From the NCBI RefSeq assembly GCF_039888675.1, contig NZ_JBDQQR010000001.1:1674001-1738000 (forward strand): a stretch of 64,000 nt of DNA, given 5' to 3'. Below are positions 26,086 through 35,793 of this stretch, in pieces. The translations under genes and the position numbers were made by a program. How positions within the stretch are numbered: position 1 is the first letter of the stretch; each line of letters begins with the position of its first letter. This DNA is from Mesorhizobium sp. CAU 1732 (lineage in GTDB: Bacteria; Pseudomonadota; Alphaproteobacteria; Rhizobiales; Rhizobiaceae). Under the pieces are notes generated by a model. The model was not told where the DNA came from. It ran no database searches and saw nothing but the letters and a program-made list of their open reading frames with translations.

Positions 26086-26862
26086 TTAGACGATCACAGG
26101 CGATGCTGCGCCGTCCATACTGATCGACACGCCTGTGATGTAGCTCGCTTTGCCGCTTGCGAGGAACAGGACCGCATTGGCGATCTCCTCCGGATCGGCC
26201 ATGCGCCCCAACGGGATTTTCGCGATGCTGCGCTGACGGGCCTCGTCCTCGGAGACGGATGCGAGCTTCGCATCGGCCTTCAGGCCCTCGGACACGCGGT
26301 CCGTCTGCGTCAGGCCGGGATTGACGGCGACGATCCGCACGCCTTTGTCCGCATAGGCCGTGGCGAGCCCGGCGGTGACGAGCATCAGCGCGGCGTTGGC
26401 CGCGCCGCCCGCGACGTGAACGGGTGAGGCGACCTTGCCGCCATTGCCGATCACGTTGACGATGACGCCCGTTCCGCGCGCCGCCATGCTTTTCACCACC
26501 GGGTCGATCACGTTGATGTAGGAGAAATACTTGGCGTCCATCGCCGCGCGATAGGTGGCGGGCGACAGGTCGTCCGGCGGGGTGCGTTTCGCCGCGCCCG
26601 CGCTGTTCACGAGGACGTCGATCGGCCCGAGGTCTGCCTCGACGGCATGCACGATGCGCGCCGCATCCGCCTCGTTGGTGAGATCGGCGGTGAAGCCGAA
26701 CGCGCCGGGAATGGCCCCGCGCGCTTTCTCGATGTTGTCGAGGGATCGCGAGACGATGGCGACGCGCGCGCCTTCCGCCTGAAAGGCCCGGGCGCAGGCA
26801 AAGCCGATGCCCTTCGAGCCGCCCGTCACCAGCACCACCTTGCCGCGAAGTCCCAAATCCAT
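26086..26862 (-). CDS. SDR-family oxidoreductase lacking the canonical YxxxK motif
   Basis: 258-residue Rossmann protein. The cofactor motif TGGSKGIG (13-20) and the NSAG motif (86-89) are intact, and PG after the sixth strand is present. The usual catalytic Ser and YxxxK are not: the segment around residues 139-156 reads GNGGKVASPVHVAGGAAN, placing Gly at the Tyr position (152) and Asn at the Lys position (156). The fold continues normally to the end. I have seen GGAANAAL-type SDRs in other proteobacteria, so this looks like a conserved subgroup, not decay. ATG 26862 has GGGAGAG upstream. It follows the HD gene by 19 bases and probably shares its transcript with ygfZ. Substrate unknown. Confidence 0.82.
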   Translation of the reverse strand: MDLGLRGKVVLVTGGSKGIGFACARAFQAEGARVAIVSRSLDNIEKARGAIPGAFGFTADLTNEADAARIVHAVEADLGPIDVLVNSAGAAKRTPPDDLSPATYRAAMDAKYFSYINVIDPVVKSMAARGTGVIVNVIGNGGKVASPVHVAGGAANAALMLVTAGLATAYADKGVRIVAVNPGLTQTDRVSEGLKADAKLASVSEDEARQRSIAKIPLGRMADPEEIANAVLFLASGKASYITGVSISMDGAASPVIV

Positions 26863-26881
26863 CTCGTCTCTCCCTGAAATT

Positions 26882-27493
26882 CTAGCGTCCGCGAAGTTTT
26901 TCGAGCGCGGCAAAGCGTTGCAGAAACGCCTTCTGCACCGTTTTCGCCGGTCGGCTTTCCAGATCGAGCGCGTCCGGCACGAAGTTACGCGGCTTGCCGA
27001 AGAATTTGGCCGCTTCCGCTTCCGAGAAGCCAGCCAGCCGCGTCGCTTCGAACCATGCCGCGATCTGGTCCGCGCGCTTGATCGATGCCTTGAGCTTTTG
27101 AGAAATCTCCGCCGGAAGCGAGAATCGCACATGGATCGCGTGCTGAAGCCGCGTCTCGACCTGCTTGTAACCACCGCCGACCACCGCCTTGAAGGGCGAG
27201 ATCATGTCGCCGATGACGTATTCGGGCGCATCGTGAAGCAGCGCGGCAAGCCGCATCTCGGGTGTCGCCGAGGGCTCCAGCACGACAAAAATGTCCTCCA
27301 CCAGGATCGAATGTTGCGCCACGGAATAGGCGTGGTCGCCGCCGGTCTGGCCGTTCCAGCGCGCCACGCGCGCTAGCCCGTGCGCGATATCGGAAATCTC
27401 GACGTCGAGCGGCGAGGGGTCGAGCAGGTCGAGCCGCCGACCCGACAGCATCCGTTGCCATGCGCGGGGAGGGGCCGACGCCCTGTCGGCCAT
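26882..27493 (-). CDS. HD-domain hydrolase (YfbR-like, predicted 5'-nucleotidase)
   Basis: 203-residue HD-superfamily phosphohydrolase. The metal-binding His residues are in DHAYSVAQHS (about 53-62) and the HD dyad in LAALLHDAPEYVIGDM (about 84-99), which also carries the E-Y-x-x-x-D feature of YfbR-type deoxynucleoside 5'-monophosphatases. The last Asp is probably KRADQIAAWFEATRL. The start overlaps the ygfZ stop as TGATG (GTG 27496 is an alternative), so it is translationally coupled. Role is likely in nucleotide-pool clean-up, by analogy. Confidence 0.85.
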   Translation of the reverse strand: MADRASAPPRAWQRMLSGRRLDLLDPSPLDVEISDIAHGLARVARWNGQTGGDHAYSVAQHSILVEDIFVVLEPSATPEMRLAALLHDAPEYVIGDMISPFKAVVGGGYKQVETRLQHAIHVRFSLPAEISQKLKASIKRADQIAAWFEATRLAGFSEAEAAKFFGKPRNFVPDALDLESRPAKTVQKAFLQRFAALEKLRGR

Positions 27494-28359
27494 CACGCGT
27501 CTCCGGCAGCGGCGTCTACGGGGAAAGTGTACCGCGCCCAGGGCGGAATGGAGAGCGTGACCGGCACGCCATCGGCGGTGATCGCGTGTCCGGCAGCGAG
27601 TGCGTCCTTCACCCGGTCGATACGCATGATGGCAAGGCCGTTTCCGCCGGCCGCGCTGCCGAGCGTACCGATGGACCGGTCGTTTGCCCGTACATCCGTG
27701 CCGCCTGGCGGCAGATCGGTTCCGGCCGACACCAGCATGACGCGCCGCCGCGCGGTGCCGCGATGCTGCATGCGCGACACGACTTCCTGGCCGACATAAC
27801 AGCCCTTGCGAAGCCCGACGCCGCCGATCTCGTCGAACAGCACGTCATGCGGGAAGGCGTCGCTGAGCGCGTAATCGCTCCCGCTTTCCACGATGCCGTG
27901 TGCGACGCGCAACGCCGTCCAGTCGGCCTCGGTCGCATCCGTCGCCGCAAATGCCTCGCCATAGCCGCGCTCGACTTTTGCCCCGGCGGGAAAGCGGCTG
28001 TCGGTGAGCCAGATTGATTCCGGCCGTGAAGCAACTGAATCGAAATCCCAGCGCGCGGCGACAAGCTGTTGTTCCGCCTTGGAAATCTCGACCTTCGCGC
28101 GAAGCCGATACATGGCCAGCCGCCGTATAAAATCGTCCCCGATTTCCGCCCGGCTGTCGAGGCGGAATCCGGTCGCTCCGTTTCGCGAGATGACGAAATC
28201 GAACAGGATCTTGCCTTGCGGCGTCAGTAAGGCGCCCGGTTTGGCCTCCTGAGCGCCGAGCGCATCGAGGTCGGTCGTGAGAATGTTCTGCAGGAAATGC
28301 TCTGCGTCCGGTCCGTCGATGAGGATGACGGCGCGGTCTGAAAGCTGTGTTGTCGGCAT
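27493..28359 (-). CDS. ygfZ: YgfZ/GcvT-domain folate-binding protein
   Basis: 288-residue folate-binding protein of the YgfZ (IBA57-like) family, which supports maturation or repair of 4Fe-4S enzymes. The signature KGCYVGQEVVSRMQHRG is present at about residues 183-199, with the diagnostic Cys. The N-terminus (SDRAVILIDGPDAEHFLQNILTTDL) matches the GcvT fold. First gene of a leftward set ygfZ-HD-SDR; divergent from pyrC with a 93-base gap. Predicted Fe-S enzymes elsewhere in the window (uracil glycosylase, PurF) are possible indirect clients. Confidence 0.93.
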   Translation of the reverse strand: MPTTQLSDRAVILIDGPDAEHFLQNILTTDLDALGAQEAKPGALLTPQGKILFDFVISRNGATGFRLDSRAEIGDDFIRRLAMYRLRAKVEISKAEQQLVAARWDFDSVASRPESIWLTDSRFPAGAKVERGYGEAFAATDATEADWTALRVAHGIVESGSDYALSDAFPHDVLFDEIGGVGLRKGCYVGQEVVSRMQHRGTARRRVMLVSAGTDLPPGGTDVRANDRSIGTLGSAAGGNGLAIMRIDRVKDALAAGHAITADGVPVTLSIPPWARYTFPVDAAAGDA

Positions 28360-28452
28360 GGGAGGCTTCGTCCGAACTTGCTTTTGACGGGGTCATTACG
28401 TAAGCCCCGCCGAAGGCGCGGGCAAGGCCTGACGACACGACAGGAGAGGCTC

Positions 28453-29784
28453 ATGACACGGATATTCGATCTCGTTCTAAAGGGCGGCACCGTCGTGAAC
28501 CACGATGGCGCGGGCATTCGCGACGTCGGAATCATTGCTGGCCGGATCGCCGCACTGGGCGATCTCTCGCCAGCGAGTGCCGGCGAGACGATCGATTGCA
28601 CCGGTCTGCACGTCCTGCCGGGCGTCATCGACAGCCAGGTTCATTTTCGCGAGCCGGGCCTCGAACACAAGGAAGATCTGGAGACGGGTTCACGCGCGGC
28701 GGTGCTCGGCGGCGTGACCTCGGTTTTCGAGATGCCGAACACCAACCCGCTGACAACGAGCGAGGCAGCACTCGCCGACAAGGTCGCGCGCGGCACCCAC
28801 CGCATGCATTGCGACTTCGCCTTCTGGGTCGGCGGCACGCGCGACAACGCGCATCTCGTGCACGAATTCGAGCGGCTTCCCGGCGCTGCCGGCATCAAGG
28901 TCTTCATGGGCTCGTCCACCGGCGACCTGCTCGTCGAGGACGATGAGGGCGTGTTCGAAATCCTGCGCAACACGCGCCGCCGCTCGGCCTTCCATTCCGA
29001 AGACGAGTTCCGTCTGCGCGAGCGCATGGGCGAGCGCGTCGAGGGCGACCCGTCCTCACATCCGGTGTGGCGCGACGAGGTTGCTGCCCTGCAATGTACC
29101 GAACGCCTCGTTCGCATCGCCCGCATGGCGCGCGCGCGCATTCACGTGCTCCACATCTCGACCGCCGAAGAGATCGCGTTTCTGGAGCATCACAAGGACG
29201 TCGCGACCTGCGAGGCCACTCCGCACCACCTGACCCTGTCGTCGGACGACTATGCGACGCTCGGCACGCTCATCCAGATGAACCCGCCGGTGCGTGACGC
29301 GCGCCATCGCGACGGCGTCTGGCGGGGCATCGGCGACGGCATCGTGGACGTGCTGGGCTCCGACCATGCGCCGCATACGCTGGAGGAGAAAGCAAAACCC
29401 TATCCAGCGTCGCCATCGGGCATGACCGGCGTGCAGACGCTGGTGCCGATCATGCTCGACCATGTGAATGCGGGACGTCTGACGCTCGAGCGCTTCGTCG
29501 ACCTGTCGAGCCACGGCCCCGGCCGCATCTTCGGCATCGCCCGCAAGGGACGCATCGCGGCCGGCTATGACGCGGATTTCACCATCGTCGACATGAAACG
29601 GCGCGAGACGATCACCAACGCGCAGGCCGGCTCGAAGGCCGGCTGGACGCCCTATGACGGGCGCGAGGTCACCGGCTGGCCTGTAGGCACGATCGTGCGT
29701 GGCAACAGGGTCATGTGGGACGGCGAAATCGCTATACCATCGCTCGGTGAGCCGGTGCTGTTCTCGGAATCACTGCCGGATTAG
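28453..29784 (+). CDS. pyrC: Dihydroorotase
   Basis: 443-residue cyclic amidohydrolase expected to interconvert carbamoyl aspartate and dihydroorotate in pyrimidine synthesis. The metal motif at residues 59-69 reads IDSQVHFREPG: the first metal His of the usual HxH is Gln62, while His64 and the REPG substrate motif remain. The carboxylated-Lys candidate is Lys149 (AGIKVFMGSSTGDL); LHIST and GSDHAPHTLEEKAKPYPASPSGMTG follow. I recall the same QVHFREPG form in other rhizobial dihydroorotases. ATG 28453 has CAGGAGAGG upstream. Allantoinase-like or other cyclic-amide activity is an alternative. No pyrB neighbour is present here. Confidence 0.88.
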   Translation: MTRIFDLVLKGGTVVNHDGAGIRDVGIIAGRIAALGDLSPASAGETIDCTGLHVLPGVIDSQVHFREPGLEHKEDLETGSRAAVLGGVTSVFEMPNTNPLTTSEAALADKVARGTHRMHCDFAFWVGGTRDNAHLVHEFERLPGAAGIKVFMGSSTGDLLVEDDEGVFEILRNTRRRSAFHSEDEFRLRERMGERVEGDPSSHPVWRDEVAALQCTERLVRIARMARARIHVLHISTAEEIAFLEHHKDVATCEATPHHLTLSSDDYATLGTLIQMNPPVRDARHRDGVWRGIGDGIVDVLGSDHAPHTLEEKAKPYPASPSGMTGVQTLVPIMLDHVNAGRLTLERFVDLSSHGPGRIFGIARKGRIAAGYDADFTIVDMKRRETITNAQAGSKAGWTPYDGREVTGWPVGTIVRGNRVMWDGEIAIPSLGEPVLFSESLPD

Positions 29785-29919
29785 GGGCGGTTTAGGGGAG
29801 TAAGGGAATAGGGCAGTACGGCATTAGGGAAAGGCTTAGCGCTTCTGACGTGGACACTTGACGCAAAGGACGGTGTGAGACCGCTGTCCTATTGTCTTAT
29901 TGTCCTATCCTGCTGCCCA
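29785..29919. repeat. Low-complexity intergenic stretch, AGGG-rich then TCCTATTGTC-rich
   Basis: Directly after pyrC the + strand carries repeated TAGGG/GGGA units (TTAGGGGCGGTTTAGGGGAG, AGGGAATAGGG, ATTAGGG). Near its end it switches to pyrimidine-rich CCTATTGTCTTATTGTCCTATCC. The two blocks are imperfectly complementary and could form a long weak stem between the convergent pyrC and the next gene. No ORF or clear intrinsic terminator was found. Confidence 0.45.
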
Positions 29920-30786
29920 TCAATCCCCCGCGACGAAGAACACCCAGCGGCCTTCCGGCGAAATGCCCACGCGGTAGAAGATGTAGGCGCCGAAGCTTTT
30001 CATGTCTTCGTAGTCGCCTGCGGTGACGATCTTGAACAGCTCGACGCGCTGGCGCTTGTCCAGTTCCTGTAGCGGAACGGCGAAGAAGTAGGGCCAGACA
30101 TAGGCCTCGCTCGCCGTGCCTTCATCGACATGGACGAAGCCCGCCGCAAGCACCTCGTAGAGGATCGCGAGGATTTCCTGGCCTTCGTCGTCTCCCGAGA
30201 GGTTCTTCAGGAATTCGATCGGGTCGCCGGAAATGCTGGCAAATGACAATTGGGTGCCATCTTCGCCGACGGAGATCAGCGGCCGAAGCTGCTCGATATC
30301 GCCGGTCATGCACGCGTCCATGATCAGGGTTCGCATGCGCCGCACCGGTTCGGGCAGCATCTCGACGTCATAGAGGATATCGGGAACGGGGACGTCCGCC
30401 TCTTCGCCCGGCTCGACGGAGTCGGACGGAGCGGGGTCGCGCGGGATCACCACGGGATCGGGCAGGGGCACCTGTGTCTCGACCGGAGGCGGAGCGACCG
30501 TTTCGCTCTCGTCGGCGGGAGGCTCGGCCTCTTCGTCGGTCTCGATATCCGTGCCCGTCTCTTCATCGACTGCAGGTGCATTGCCGGTGTTTGGCGCGAG
30601 TGGCGGCAATTGCTCGCGCTCGATCCTGTCGGGTCCGTCCTGGTCGTCCGGGAGAGGCACGTCCTCGCGCGGGATTTCGCTCAGGGCGAAGGCCTTCAGC
30701 GGCGCAAGCGCGACCGTGGCCGCCAGAAGTGCAGCCGCCATGCGCAGTCCGAACCTGAAATGGATGTGGCTGACCTTGGCCATCAT
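29920..30786 (-). CDS. Exported protein with acidic Pro-rich linker, unknown function
   Basis: 288 residues. Residues 1-35 are a signal peptide (basic start, hydrophobic core, LKAFA). Residues 36-130 are strongly acidic and Pro-rich (DDQDGPDRIE, EEAEPPADESE, PPPVETQVPLPDP) and probably disordered. Residues about 140-288 form a compact, conserved-looking domain (PEPVRRMRTLIMDACMTGDIEQLRPLI, YVWPYFFAVPLQELDKRQRVELFKIV, YIFYRVGISPEGRWVFFVAGD). I do not recognise it as a characterised family; similar hypotheticals occur in rhizobia as far as I recall. Probably periplasmic. ATG 30786 has GGAG upstream. Confidence 0.75.
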   Translation of the reverse strand: MMAKVSHIHFRFGLRMAAALLAATVALAPLKAFALSEIPREDVPLPDDQDGPDRIEREQLPPLAPNTGNAPAVDEETGTDIETDEEAEPPADESETVAPPPVETQVPLPDPVVIPRDPAPSDSVEPGEEADVPVPDILYDVEMLPEPVRRMRTLIMDACMTGDIEQLRPLISVGEDGTQLSFASISGDPIEFLKNLSGDDEGQEILAILYEVLAAGFVHVDEGTASEAYVWPYFFAVPLQELDKRQRVELFKIVTAGDYEDMKSFGAYIFYRVGISPEGRWVFFVAGD

Positions 30787-30891
30787 CGTGCCGTCGCTCC
30801 CTCGCAGAGTGCCAGCCTGAGTGTGGGCTCACTATAGAGCAAAAACCGTATCTCGCGAGACGTTACCGGTGCAGCGCGCATGCGTCGCAGG

Positions 30892-31149
30892 TCAATGCAC
30901 CATCAGTTCCGGATCGAGTTCGCCGGCGATCAGCCGTTCGCGCATGCGCTCGAGCATCGCAAGCGCCGACGCTTCGCTGTTCGAGCGCATGAGTTCGCCC
31001 AGCGCGGTCGCGATCGCGGCCTCGGCCATGATGTCGGGCTCGATGCCCGCCGCACGCCCCTCGGCCCATGCGTCCTCGTAGCTTTCGACAGCCGACAACC
31101 GCTTTTCTTCACGAATCAGCACGTCGATGTCGCTGATGCCTCGATCCAT
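30892..31149 (-). CDS. Small conserved-looking helical protein, unknown function
   Basis: 85 residues, acidic and almost wholly helical by composition (IREEKRLSAVESYEDAWAEGR, ALGELMRSNSEASALAMLERMRERL). No signal peptide or membrane segment. ATG 31149 has GGTGGA six bases upstream. It lies between two predicted exported proteins on the same strand. Codon use is like its neighbours, which supports a real gene. Function cannot be assigned. Confidence 0.65.
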   Translation of the reverse strand: MDRGISDIDVLIREEKRLSAVESYEDAWAEGRAAGIEPDIMAEAAIATALGELMRSNSEASALAMLERMRERLIAGELDPELMVH

Positions 31150-31240
31150 TTCGATCCACCCGTGTCCGCTGGCGCCGGCAAAATAGTCGCCGACGCGCAG
31201 ATTCCCTTTAAGGTCCCATTAAGGCTTCTAGCACAGGAAA

Positions 31241-31259
31241 TGCGGCGTGCACCGCCGCA
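31241..31259. terminator. GC hairpin in the gap before the small helical gene
   Basis: A perfect 7-bp inverted repeat (TGCGGCG and CGCCGCA, 5-base loop) is bordered on one side by ATTATTTAAAAG. On the minus strand, the direction of the flanking genes, the bases after the hairpin are ATTTCC. It may attenuate transcription after the TIGR02301-like gene, but there is no strong U-tract. Confidence 0.3.
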
Positions 31260-31313
31260 ATTATTTAAAAGTTAACGCAACCCTACGCAGCCATATGGGT
31301 CAAGGGGTTACGT

Positions 31314-31694
31314 TTACTGATTGCCGAAACGCGACGCGGTATCCCGGGTCAGCGCCTCGCCCTCACGCACGAAGCGATTGATCGCCTCGATCGCCGATTC
31401 GGTGCAGCTTGAATAGGTGCCCTCATAGCTGCGATAGCCGCGATTGAAGCTGGCGACGAACCGCGTGCGCCTTGCCTCGTCCGGGTTTTCCGCCTCCAGA
31501 AGGGCCTGCATGCGGTCTCGCCACGTGCGGCTGTCCTCGCCACAGAGATTGCGCAGATAGTGCAGCGACCCCAGCACCTCGGCCAGTCGGACGAGTTGCC
31601 CTTCGAACGGCGATTCGGCCGCAATGGTGGGTTGAGCGCCTGCCATCAAGGCGGCGACCAGAACCGATGCAGCAAGCGGGCGTGCTCTCTTCAT
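31314..31694 (-). CDS. TIGR02301-family exported protein
   Basis: 126 residues with a signal peptide (MKRARPLAASVLVAALMAGAQPTIA). The mature part begins SPFEGQLVRLAEVLGSLHYLRNLCGED, which I recognise as the TIGR02301 family of uncharacterised alphaproteobacterial exported proteins. Two Cys (LCGED and YSSCTE) may form a disulphide. ATG 31694 gives the correct signal peptide; the frame is open to 31730. The Nudix gene lies 52 bases upstream on the same strand. Confidence 0.82.
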   Translation of the reverse strand: MKRARPLAASVLVAALMAGAQPTIAAESPFEGQLVRLAEVLGSLHYLRNLCGEDSRTWRDRMQALLEAENPDEARRTRFVASFNRGYRSYEGTYSSCTESAIEAINRFVREGEALTRDTASRFGNQ

Positions 31695-31746
31695 GCGGGC
31701 ACTCTTCGGGCAGGATTCTGGCGTCCGCAAGGCAGGATTCGGAGCA

Positions 31747-32160
31747 TCAGCGGTCGGTCCTGCCTGAGGCGATGTCGCGCGCGATCTTCAGGACGGAGCC
31801 GGCGAGCGGCAGATGCGCCATGTCATCGAGGCTGAACCATGCCACCGCATCGGCATCGTCCCCGGCCTGGATCGTACCGCCGCTGAAACTGGCCGCATGG
31901 ACGCTCAGGACGAACTCGACCGTCCCGGTCGCGGTTTCCGAGGCAAGATCGAGATCGACGAGGTGACGCACGCCGTCGATCGTGGCCGACGTTTCTTCCA
32001 TCACCTCGCGGCGCACGGCCTCTTCCAGCGTTTCGCCCGCCTCGACCCTCCCGCCCGGAAAGGCATACAGCCCGAGCGCCGGCGCGCGGCCCCGCCTGAC
32101 CAGCAGGAAACGGCCTTCATGATAGATAGCGGCGGATACGGCCCGGACTGGTTTGCTCAT
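31747..32160 (-). CDS. Nudix hydrolase
   Basis: 137 residues, one Nudix domain. The Nudix box is complete at about residues 34-56: GGRVEAGETLEEAVRREVMEETSA fits GX5EX7REUXEEXGU apart from the last positions (SA for the usual xG). Relatives hydrolyse nucleoside diphosphates linked to other groups, such as oxidised nucleotides or ADP-ribose. Substrate cannot be read. The ATG at 32160 gives the natural start (MSKPVRAVSAAIYHEGRFLLVRRG); the upstream Shine-Dalgarno is weak. Divergent from the SRAP gene, with 124 bases between. Confidence 0.88.
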   Translation of the reverse strand: MSKPVRAVSAAIYHEGRFLLVRRGRAPALGLYAFPGGRVEAGETLEEAVRREVMEETSATIDGVRHLVDLDLASETATGTVEFVLSVHAASFSGGTIQAGDDADAVAWFSLDDMAHLPLAGSVLKIARDIASGRTDR

Positions 32161-32284
32161 CGATCGCTTGCGTTCAGATCCCCAATACAGTGCGAAATAC
32201 ACTGTATTTGCGGCGACGTCCCGTTGAACTGACAGGCGCGAATCCCCAAACTGGTGAACTTGAATGTCGGAGCTTCGAGAGACA

Positions 32285-33040
32285 ATGTGCGGGCGGTTTG
32301 CTCTCATTCACAAGCCGGAAGGGCTGGAAGACGAATTCGGCCTGGCCGGGGTCGAGCCGTTTCCGCCGCGCTACAACATCGCGCCGACGCAGCCGATTCT
32401 CGTTTGCATGGCGGGACCGGCGCGTGAGCCCGGAGCCAACATCCCTTCGCGACAAGCCTTTCTGGCGCGTTGGGGGTTCATTCCCGGCTGGGCAAAGGAC
32501 CCGTCCCAGATGCCGCTGATGATCAATGCGAGGTCGGAGACGGCATCCGAGAAGGCGTCTTTCCGCAATGCCATGCGCCACCGGCGCGCGCTGATCCCTG
32601 CGTCCGGCTTCTATGAGTGGAAGCGCTTCGGCAAGCGCCAGTCGCAGGCCTATTGGGTGCGCCCGCGCGACGGGCGGCCCGTTGCGTTTGGCGCGCTGAT
32701 GGAAACCTGGTCCGAGCCGGGCGGGTCCGAAATCGACACCGCTGCGATCCTGACGACGGACGCCAACCCGGAATTCGCATCGATTCACGACCGCATGCCG
32801 GTCGTCATCAAGCCGGAAAACTACGAACGCTGGCTGGATTGCGTGACCCAGGAGCCTCGCGACGTGGCCGACCTCGTGCAACCCGTGGAGGAGGGGTTCT
32901 TCGAGGCGATCCCCGTGTCCGATCTGGTCAACAAGGTGGCCAACACCAGCCCGGAGATACAACAACGGGTCGCGTTGAAGGACATCCCCGACGAATTCGT
33001 GGACACGCCGGATGAGCCGGCACAGATGAAGCTGTTCTGA
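32285..33040 (+). CDS. SRAP-domain protein (YedK/HMCES-like)
   Basis: 251-residue SOS-response-associated peptidase family protein. Known members crosslink their N-terminal Cys to abasic sites in single-stranded DNA and shield them. After Met removal, Cys2 (MCGRFALIH) is the reactive residue. Other conserved parts are PRYNIAPTQPIL, RWGFIPGWAKDP, the NARSET motif, SGFYEWKRFGK (active-site Glu) and SIHDRMPVVI (active-site His). ATG 32285 is required to expose Cys2. Together with the family 5 uracil glycosylase it suggests good abasic-site handling, although the two genes are far apart. Confidence 0.94.
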   Translation: MCGRFALIHKPEGLEDEFGLAGVEPFPPRYNIAPTQPILVCMAGPAREPGANIPSRQAFLARWGFIPGWAKDPSQMPLMINARSETASEKASFRNAMRHRRALIPASGFYEWKRFGKRQSQAYWVRPRDGRPVAFGALMETWSEPGGSEIDTAAILTTDANPEFASIHDRMPVVIKPENYERWLDCVTQEPRDVADLVQPVEEGFFEAIPVSDLVNKVANTSPEIQQRVALKDIPDEFVDTPDEPAQMKLF

Positions 33041-33116
33041 AAGCGGTCGCCGGCCATAGCAAAGGCGCGCCTGGACTATTGCGGCCCCAAGCTCACTCAT
33101 GCGACGGCAGATCCCG

Positions 33117-33731
33117 ATGCATCCACTCGCGACGCCACTTCTCTCCGGTTTCCTGCTCGGCTTGTCGCTGATCATCGCGATCGGCGCGCAAAACGCGTTC
33201 ATCCTGCGCCAGGGCCTGCTGCGACAGCATGTTTTCGTGCTGTGCCTGATCTGCGCAATGTCGGATGCGCTGCTGATCGTGGCGGGTGTGGCCGGGCTCG
33301 GCACGCTGATTTCGCAGTCGCCGACGCTGATCACGGTCGTGACCGTCGGTGGCGCGGCGTTCCTCTTCACCTATGCGGTCATCGCATTCAGGCGGGCTCT
33401 GCGCCCGCAAGCCATGCACGCCGCCTCTAAGGGGAAGGGCGATCTGCGATCCGCGATCGCGGCGTGCCTCGCCTTCACCTTCCTGAACCCGCATGTCTAT
33501 CTCGACACAGTGGTCCTGCTTGGCTCACTGTCGGCCCAGTTCGAGGGACACGCCCGGATCGCCTACGGCGCGGGCGCCGTCGTGGCGTCATTCGTCTGGT
33601 TTTTCGGCCTTGGCTACGGCGCGAGGCTTCTCCAGCCGGTCTTTGCGCGACCGGCTGCGTGGCGCATGCTCGACGTCGCGATCGGGCTCGTCATGGCCGC
33701 GATCGGCGTGAGCCTCTTAAGCAGCCTTTGA
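33117..33731 (+). CDS. LysE/ArgO-family amino-acid exporter
   Basis: 204-residue inner-membrane protein with six hydrophobic segments. The N-terminal signature (LLSGFLLGLSLIIAIGAQNAFILRQG) is typical of LysE/ArgO, with the conserved AFTFLNPHVYLDTVVLLGS in the middle. These exporters expel basic or related amino acids. Start ATG 33117 is preferred because it gives the usual short N-terminus; ATG 33099 would add six residues and neither has a strong Shine-Dalgarno. Its end overlaps the convergent small gene by 15 bases. No LysR-type regulator, common for lysE, is adjacent. Confidence 0.9.
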   Translation: MHPLATPLLSGFLLGLSLIIAIGAQNAFILRQGLLRQHVFVLCLICAMSDALLIVAGVAGLGTLISQSPTLITVVTVGGAAFLFTYAVIAFRRALRPQAMHAASKGKGDLRSAIAACLAFTFLNPHVYLDTVVLLGSLSAQFEGHARIAYGAGAVVASFVWFFGLGYGARLLQPVFARPAAWRMLDVAIGLVMAAIGVSLLSSL

Positions 33732-33992
33732 CGCGACGTCCGTGTCGCGCTTCTGCTGTGCGCAGATCAGTGCGGCAAGCAGCGCAGCCGAGCCGATCTC
33801 ACCGTAATGCGCGGTGAGTGCGGCATACTGGGCGCGCTGGGCGCGTTCGCGTTCGGCGACGAGTGCAGGGTGCTCGGTGCTGCGGTTCATGATCTTGGCC
33901 TTTGGGTCCCGGATGTCGGGGTTCGTGTTGAACATGCCTATGAGATGGTGGCCGAATTCGACCGAAACATGGTCCGCATCGGGCCATTCCAT
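33717..33992 (-). CDS. Small protein of unknown function
   Basis: 91 residues, no signal peptide. Visible segments are VEFGHHLIGMFNTNPDIRDPKAKIMNR and HPALVAERERAQRAQYAALTAHYGEIGSAALLAALICAQ, probably two helices. ATG 33992 has GAGGTG seven bases upstream, a good Shine-Dalgarno, and a 10-bp palindrome (AAACATGTTT, 34015-34024) lies just upstream of it. The 3' end overlaps lysE by 15 bases. I do not recognise a family. Confidence 0.6.
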   Translation of the reverse strand: MEWPDADHVSVEFGHHLIGMFNTNPDIRDPKAKIMNRSTEHPALVAERERAQRAQYAALTAHYGEIGSAALLAALICAQQKRDTDVASKAA

Positions 33993-34259
33993 GGGTTTAC
34001 ACCTCGATATTCTCAAACATGTTTAATCAAATCCTATTCAATGGGGCCTGTTGCCCAAGGGCAACGACGAAGCGTTGCAGGAGAGCAACACGCGCCACCT
34101 TGACGGCAAATCGGCGGAGCGCGATAAAGCGAGCCATGAAAACGCCATTCGCCATTATCGGCATCTGCATTATCGGCTAGCGCACTCGCTGGTCCGGCCG
34201 TTTTCGCTCAATCGACAGATACGAAAAACGCCCCGGCCAGCAGGCCAGGGAGAGATTGT

Positions 34260-35693
<1,434 letters not shown>

Positions 35694-35793
35694 GGGTGGT
35701 GGCTGTTTCAGCGGTCGCCGGTCTCGCGGCTGCGGATGCCGCATCTCAGGCCGCGGCGGCGGGGAGATCACTTGTGCAACAGGAGGAGCATCC

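Noticed and set aside
33993..34259. Hairpins before cysS considered as a tRNA or T-box leader
   Set aside because: TTGCCCAAGGGCAA and GTTGC/GCAAC stems are too short; no cloverleaf and no T-box consensus were seen.
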